Shown here one piece after another: positions 59,561 to 64,000 of a stretch of 64,000 nt of DNA. Both the position numbers and the translations under genes were made by a program. Each line of letters opens with the position of its first letter. Position 1 is the first letter of the stretch. The notes under the pieces are model-generated. The model was not told where the DNA came from. It searched no databases and was given only the letters and a program-made list of their open reading frames with translations. The stretch spans positions 1 to 64,000 of the forward strand of contig NW_024104667.1 of the NCBI RefSeq assembly GCF_003945595.2, read 5' to 3'. The stretch comes from Pipra filicauda (lineage: Eukaryota; Chordata; Aves; Passeriformes; Pipridae).

Positions 59561-62500
59561 TTTACTGCATACCGTTTTATTATGTTATACATATATTTTG
59601 TATTTATAGATGTTTTATTTCAGGTGCCTATTTTTAAAGATGCAAATTAAAAAGTGTTAGATTTGTATCTGATGTGTTATAACAGGTTTTTTTATAAAAG
59701 GCAACAGTGATTTGAAAAGGCTTAGTTCTGGAAGACTTCATTTGCTGGTTTTGGATCTCATTGTCAACAAATTCAGTGATCGTACTGTGATTATTCAGTT
59801 TCCCCAAAAAACTAATTCACACATCTCAAAAAGTAGTAGTCCACCAAAAGGAAGGCTTTCTTTGGGAAATACCAATTAGAAGATTCCTGATTGTGAAAAC
59901 AGAATATGGCAGCCTTTTTTTCTCTCCCACATCTGAAATTTATCCTTGTTCAGCTCTCAAATTTATTCAGTGGAAAGAGTCATCTCACCTCTTCTTAGCT
60001 GTCTGAAACCACAATGACCACCTAAGCTCATCTTCTGGCTCATTTCTCGCATTAGTGGAGGAAGGAAGGCACATCAAAGAGGCAGTGCATCCTTTCAGAA
60101 GTAAATGACAGTCAACTGGTTTATCATAGCTATCTATCTCCAGTGACTTCCATGAGCATGTGTGCCTAATTTCTATAAAGAGTTAGTGCTAGGTGAAGTG
60201 GTTGACCTGAATAAAAAAAACAAACAACACCATGACCAAGACTTTTTACTGCTTATATTTTCTGATTTAGTTCCCAGAGTTCAGACCGTGGGGGAGGTGT
60301 TTGCACATGGAAGGAGAGCTCACCATTTAGAGTCTTCAGTAGCAGGAGATGGAGACAAGGGGAATTCAAAGGATGTGGTGCTGAGGAAGTGCCTAGGTTG
60401 TTGTTTTATTGAAAATCTTTGAGTAAGCCAAAGTTTGCTAATGTTTTAGGCACAGGACTTTGTTTAATAGGCATGAAAGAATTTTTAACTGTGAAGTGAA
60501 AATACAAACTATGTAATGACTTCACTTACAGTTGACAAATGTGGTCAAAATTTTTTTTGACTCAAGGTGAGTTGAAACAAGTTGTTCACCATCCTGCCAA
60601 GGCCACTGAACATGTTGTTGCATTTTCATGTCTCTAAATAATCAAAAAATAATTGATTACTTCAAATTTTTAATTTTTAATTTTTTTTATTCAATGGAAG
60701 AAGGATATTTCAGGAAACAAGAATAAGGCAAAACAATTACTTGGGAAATTGCATGTAGCTTTTTCCAGTGTAGCAGTACTGTGTATTTGCTCTTTGTAAA
60801 CACATGTTTTTTCTTCCTCTGAATGTTGTGACTTGCATTTTTTTGTATTCAATAGTAGTGACAGAAGATAACTATCCAGCCTAATGCAAATGCATTGGGT
60901 CACAGGCTACCAGTCACTCTATTTTCAGTTGCATTTTGAGGATTACTACTTGAGCTGGCTTTCTAGATTGTGTCTTTTCCTTGGTAGTTCACACATGCCA
61001 TGTATGCAGAGCCTTAGATTAAGATGTAGCAGATTGTGGAATGAATAATACGTGCTAACTGCTGTGAAAAGAGATGGTGAGCTTCCTGGATTACTTTCTG
61101 TGTATACTGTACCCTTCCCACCAATCCCCTGTTTGGGTTTCAAAGGATTTGAAAAACTGTGGAGGCACCTGTTCACCCAGCTGACAGAAACTGCTGCACA
61201 TGTGCATTATACCGCATAACCTCATGCTGTCTGCTCTGGATACTTTAGGGCAGTGTATTTGCTTTGCTGTGTCTTTACATCACAACAAGTGGACAGGGCA
61301 TCTGACAGGCCTTATATGTGTTCACTGCTTAGCTGGTCTGCACATGCTATCTAACTCTCGTATGACTCCAGAATATCACATTTATCGAGTTTGTACATTG
61401 TAGTGAGATAACACACCTATTTCTGTGTAGGAATTCTTTGATAGAAATATAGTTCATTGCACAGTGAACATTTGTTTCTCAAACCGGCTAAAGAGTTTAC
61501 TACCAGTAATTATGGTGGTTTTCCAGAGAAGGGTGAGGAATGTACTGTAGGTCAGAAGGCAAGGTTTTGTCTTTCAGTTCAGCAGATATTTGTCTTTCCA
61601 GCCTTTAGAAGCAACTCTTGGTCTTTTTGTGTGTGTACAGCAAAGCTGGCTTTTATGCAATTAGGTCTACTTCTGATTATAATGTTGTAAATTTCTAAAG
61701 CTTGTGGTTGATTTTATTTATTTATTTTCATTTTTTTTAAAAGCTATTTGAGCTGGCTATCAAAGGAATGTTATCACAAATTAGTCCAACTGTTAAGTCC
61801 AGCACTGCAAAGCCCTCACTAAACCACATTCCTACGTAATTTCATTGAACTTGAGAATTATTTCAGCCACCTTAAATAGAATTTTTCAGTTAATATACTT
61901 GCCTGGATGCCCTTCAGTCCATTTAGGACTATTTAAAAAAATAGAGATACATGGAATACATTAAAGACAAATGATACCAGGCTCTTATTTAGTACAGGGA
62001 GCAGATGCTGTGACTCAATGAATCAGCAACAGTTATAGATAATGGATGGTAAGATGAATGCAGTGTGATGTTTTTTTCACGTGAGAGTGGCACATGGTGT
62101 GACAGGGTTTTATTATAGCAACAGTACTGTTTTTCCAAGTGATTGATGCACATAGTATTCTGCATAATCTTCTTTGATGAAAAATGTTGGTGCCATGAAG
62201 CACTAACACTGTGCTGTTATTCATCATGAATTTTGAATGACTTGTGGCATAAAGCTGCTGGATAATTATATTAATGAAATAAAAGTCAGGAAGAGCCAAA
62301 GGTAATGTTCTTCCTGCAATATTGATTCCTGTGTACAATATTTCTGGTAGCTAGTTAAGGGGTCACATCTGCAGACTCCCCATACACGGGATGAAGGAAC
62401 GAGGTGGCATATGAAAAAATACTTACTGTTTGGATGCGAAAATGGTTTTATTTATTTTCTCTTCCTCCCCTCCGGTATTGGCAAGGAAAGCTGGGAATGG

Positions 62501-63319
62501 ATAGGAGGGATCAATGATTTAGCTCTAGGAAGGAAGCAAATTCATCTTCCATGTGTGCTACCCGAGGCTGGAATCAGCCTGAAAAGTGAGGAAGCACATT
62601 TCCTAGCTCTGCTCATTCAAAGAAAATATTTGGTTTTGTGTTGCTGTTAACACCTGGTGGTGCAGTTACACAGCAGAGGGGTATGGGAGCACCAAACCAT
62701 GCTTCTTTCATGGGGCTGAAGTTACGCCATGGATTTTCTGGGCTGGATCTCAGGACTGGAGGGAAATATGTTGAATGCTTTCCACCTGGTTTACAGAGAT
62801 GAGAAGTTGTGCTCAGTGTATCTGTACATCACTGATCTTCCCATCTCCATTCTCACATCAGGACTGAAATATTGAACAGTACTTTTGTTTTTCAATTGCT
62901 GACAAGTGGATGAGAGATCCACCTCCTGGAGATGGAGGCTCTGCCTGTTGCTCAAGATTCTTTGTAAAGCTAAATATGTAGCTGTGTGTCAGCAGCACCA
63001 CTCTTAGCAGGAGTGGCATTTATGTGACCTAGCCAGAGAAACGATCGATATTTTTTATGATTTTTTTTTCTCCATAGGCTCACTCTTTATGTTAGGAAAA
63101 ATTGGGGGGGAAGGAAACCCAGCTTGAAAGAGCTGTTGGTGCAGTGCGCACAGGCAGACTGACTGCTCTTCAGCTCTTCCATGAAATACAGCCCCATGGA
63201 GACTTGATTTCCTTTGAAAGCACTGATGCCACAGGGGCATTGTAATGGCAAGGAAATACAGATACTCACTTCATTTTAAGAACTTCATGCGTATGTCTAC
63301 TGTGGGAGGTTAGGCTCCT
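59561..63319. other. AT-rich DNA, no gene seen
   Basis: Short open frames without recognised domains on both strands. No TE, RNA or promoter recognised. Confidence 0.55.
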
Positions 63320-64000
63320 ACTACTTCAAACTAGGCTTGAAAATCATTCTATAGATTCTTTAGATCCCTCTACTCAAACACTCTGGCACCATATTAAAAA
63401 CAGCATCCAGCAATCCTCTGAAGCATTTTTAGGGTTCTCCTTCAAGATGAACAAGGACTAGTTTGATGAAAACAATCAAGAGATCCAGGAATTGTTGAGG
63501 AAGAAGAGAACCGCTCACCAAGTGCACCTTGCATTGCCATCCTGTCATGTAAGAAAAGCAGCCTTTTGTCTTGCATGCAGCAAGCTCCAACAGAAACTCC
63601 GTGACATCCAGAACAAGTGGTGGATCATCTAGCTGAGAAAACTCAATTATGCGCAGATACAGGTGATCACAGAGGATTCTACGAGGCCTTGAAAACAGCA
63701 TACGGGCCTACATACCAGGTACAAAGCCCTCTACTCAGCGCTGATGGTCAAACGCTTCTGACAGATAAAACCTCCATTCTGACTCGATGGTCTGAACACT
63801 TTCAGACTCTTTTCAGTACTAGCCGTGTAGTTCAAGACTCAGCTATTCAGTGCATCTCACAACAACCAGTGAAGAATGAATTGGATACTGCCCCCTCTTT
63901 GGGAGAAACCCTTAAGGCCATACAGCAGGTGAAAATTGGCAAGGCAGCTGGGGTTGATGGAATTCCACCTGAAATCTGGAAACATGGGGCCATGCACTCC
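63320..64000 (+). mobile_element. RTE/jockey-like LINE fragment running off the window
   Basis: The plus strand encodes FDENNQEIQELL, then (after a stop near 63630) GFYEALKTAYGP, PLLSADGQTLLTDK, RWSEHFQTLFST and KIGKAAGVDGIPPEIWKHG, the region between endonuclease and RT core in the same family as 39885-41992. It continues beyond the right edge. The 5' boundary is approximate. Confidence 0.75.

Overview
This is bird nuclear DNA, most likely from a songbird or another neoavian bird. The evidence is the abundance of CR1 LINE fragments on both strands, env-less ERVL-like proviruses and solo LTRs with 5-bp target-site duplications, and an LTR fragment of a kind common in passerine genomes. Everything was read by eye. 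I see no host protein-coding gene, no RNA gene and no CRISPR or prokaryotic feature.

Positions 1-17,250 form a nested retroviral cluster. The oldest member, element C, lies on the minus strand (gag, protease and reverse transcriptase, primed by tRNA-Ser). It was hit twice. Element A (plus strand, its 5' part outside the window, 3' LTR 3916-4557) sits beyond the C reverse transcriptase. Element B (plus strand, full length, 5643-14196, flanked by GAAGT) sits in the C protease. B has two nearly identical LTRs of about 1 kb, a tRNA-Lys primer-binding site, a 140-codon ORF before gag, an open gag with a myristoylation-type start, and pro-pol with one nonsense codon and one frameshift. B in turn carries a minus-strand LTR (7180-8423) in its leader. 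A and B share closely related gag and pol but have unrelated LTRs. Both keep an in-frame amber codon before the protease, followed by a conserved hairpin or pseudoknot-like sequence. That is the most interesting signal in the window.

Positions 17,250-46,200 are AT-rich and gene-poor. They hold solo LTRs (21684-22605 with ACCTT duplications, 26896-27683, 41266-41900 with CATAG duplications), small CR1 tails, and a minus-strand non-LTR retrotransposon (39885-41992) of an RTE/jockey-like family that the 41266 LTR interrupts.

Positions 46,200-64,000 hold a long decayed CR1 with ORF1 and ORF2 parts (46225-49216), and a third, badly decayed relative of A and B with its own LTR family (element D, 51530-54019). 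There are also two CR1 copies, each split by a minus-strand LTR (54330-55890 and 56405-59560). A second fragment of the RTE/jockey-like LINE runs off the right edge.

The window is therefore a stratified record of retroelement insertion. It has one young provirus, whose LTRs differ by about 0.9% by hand count, in a background of older copies.
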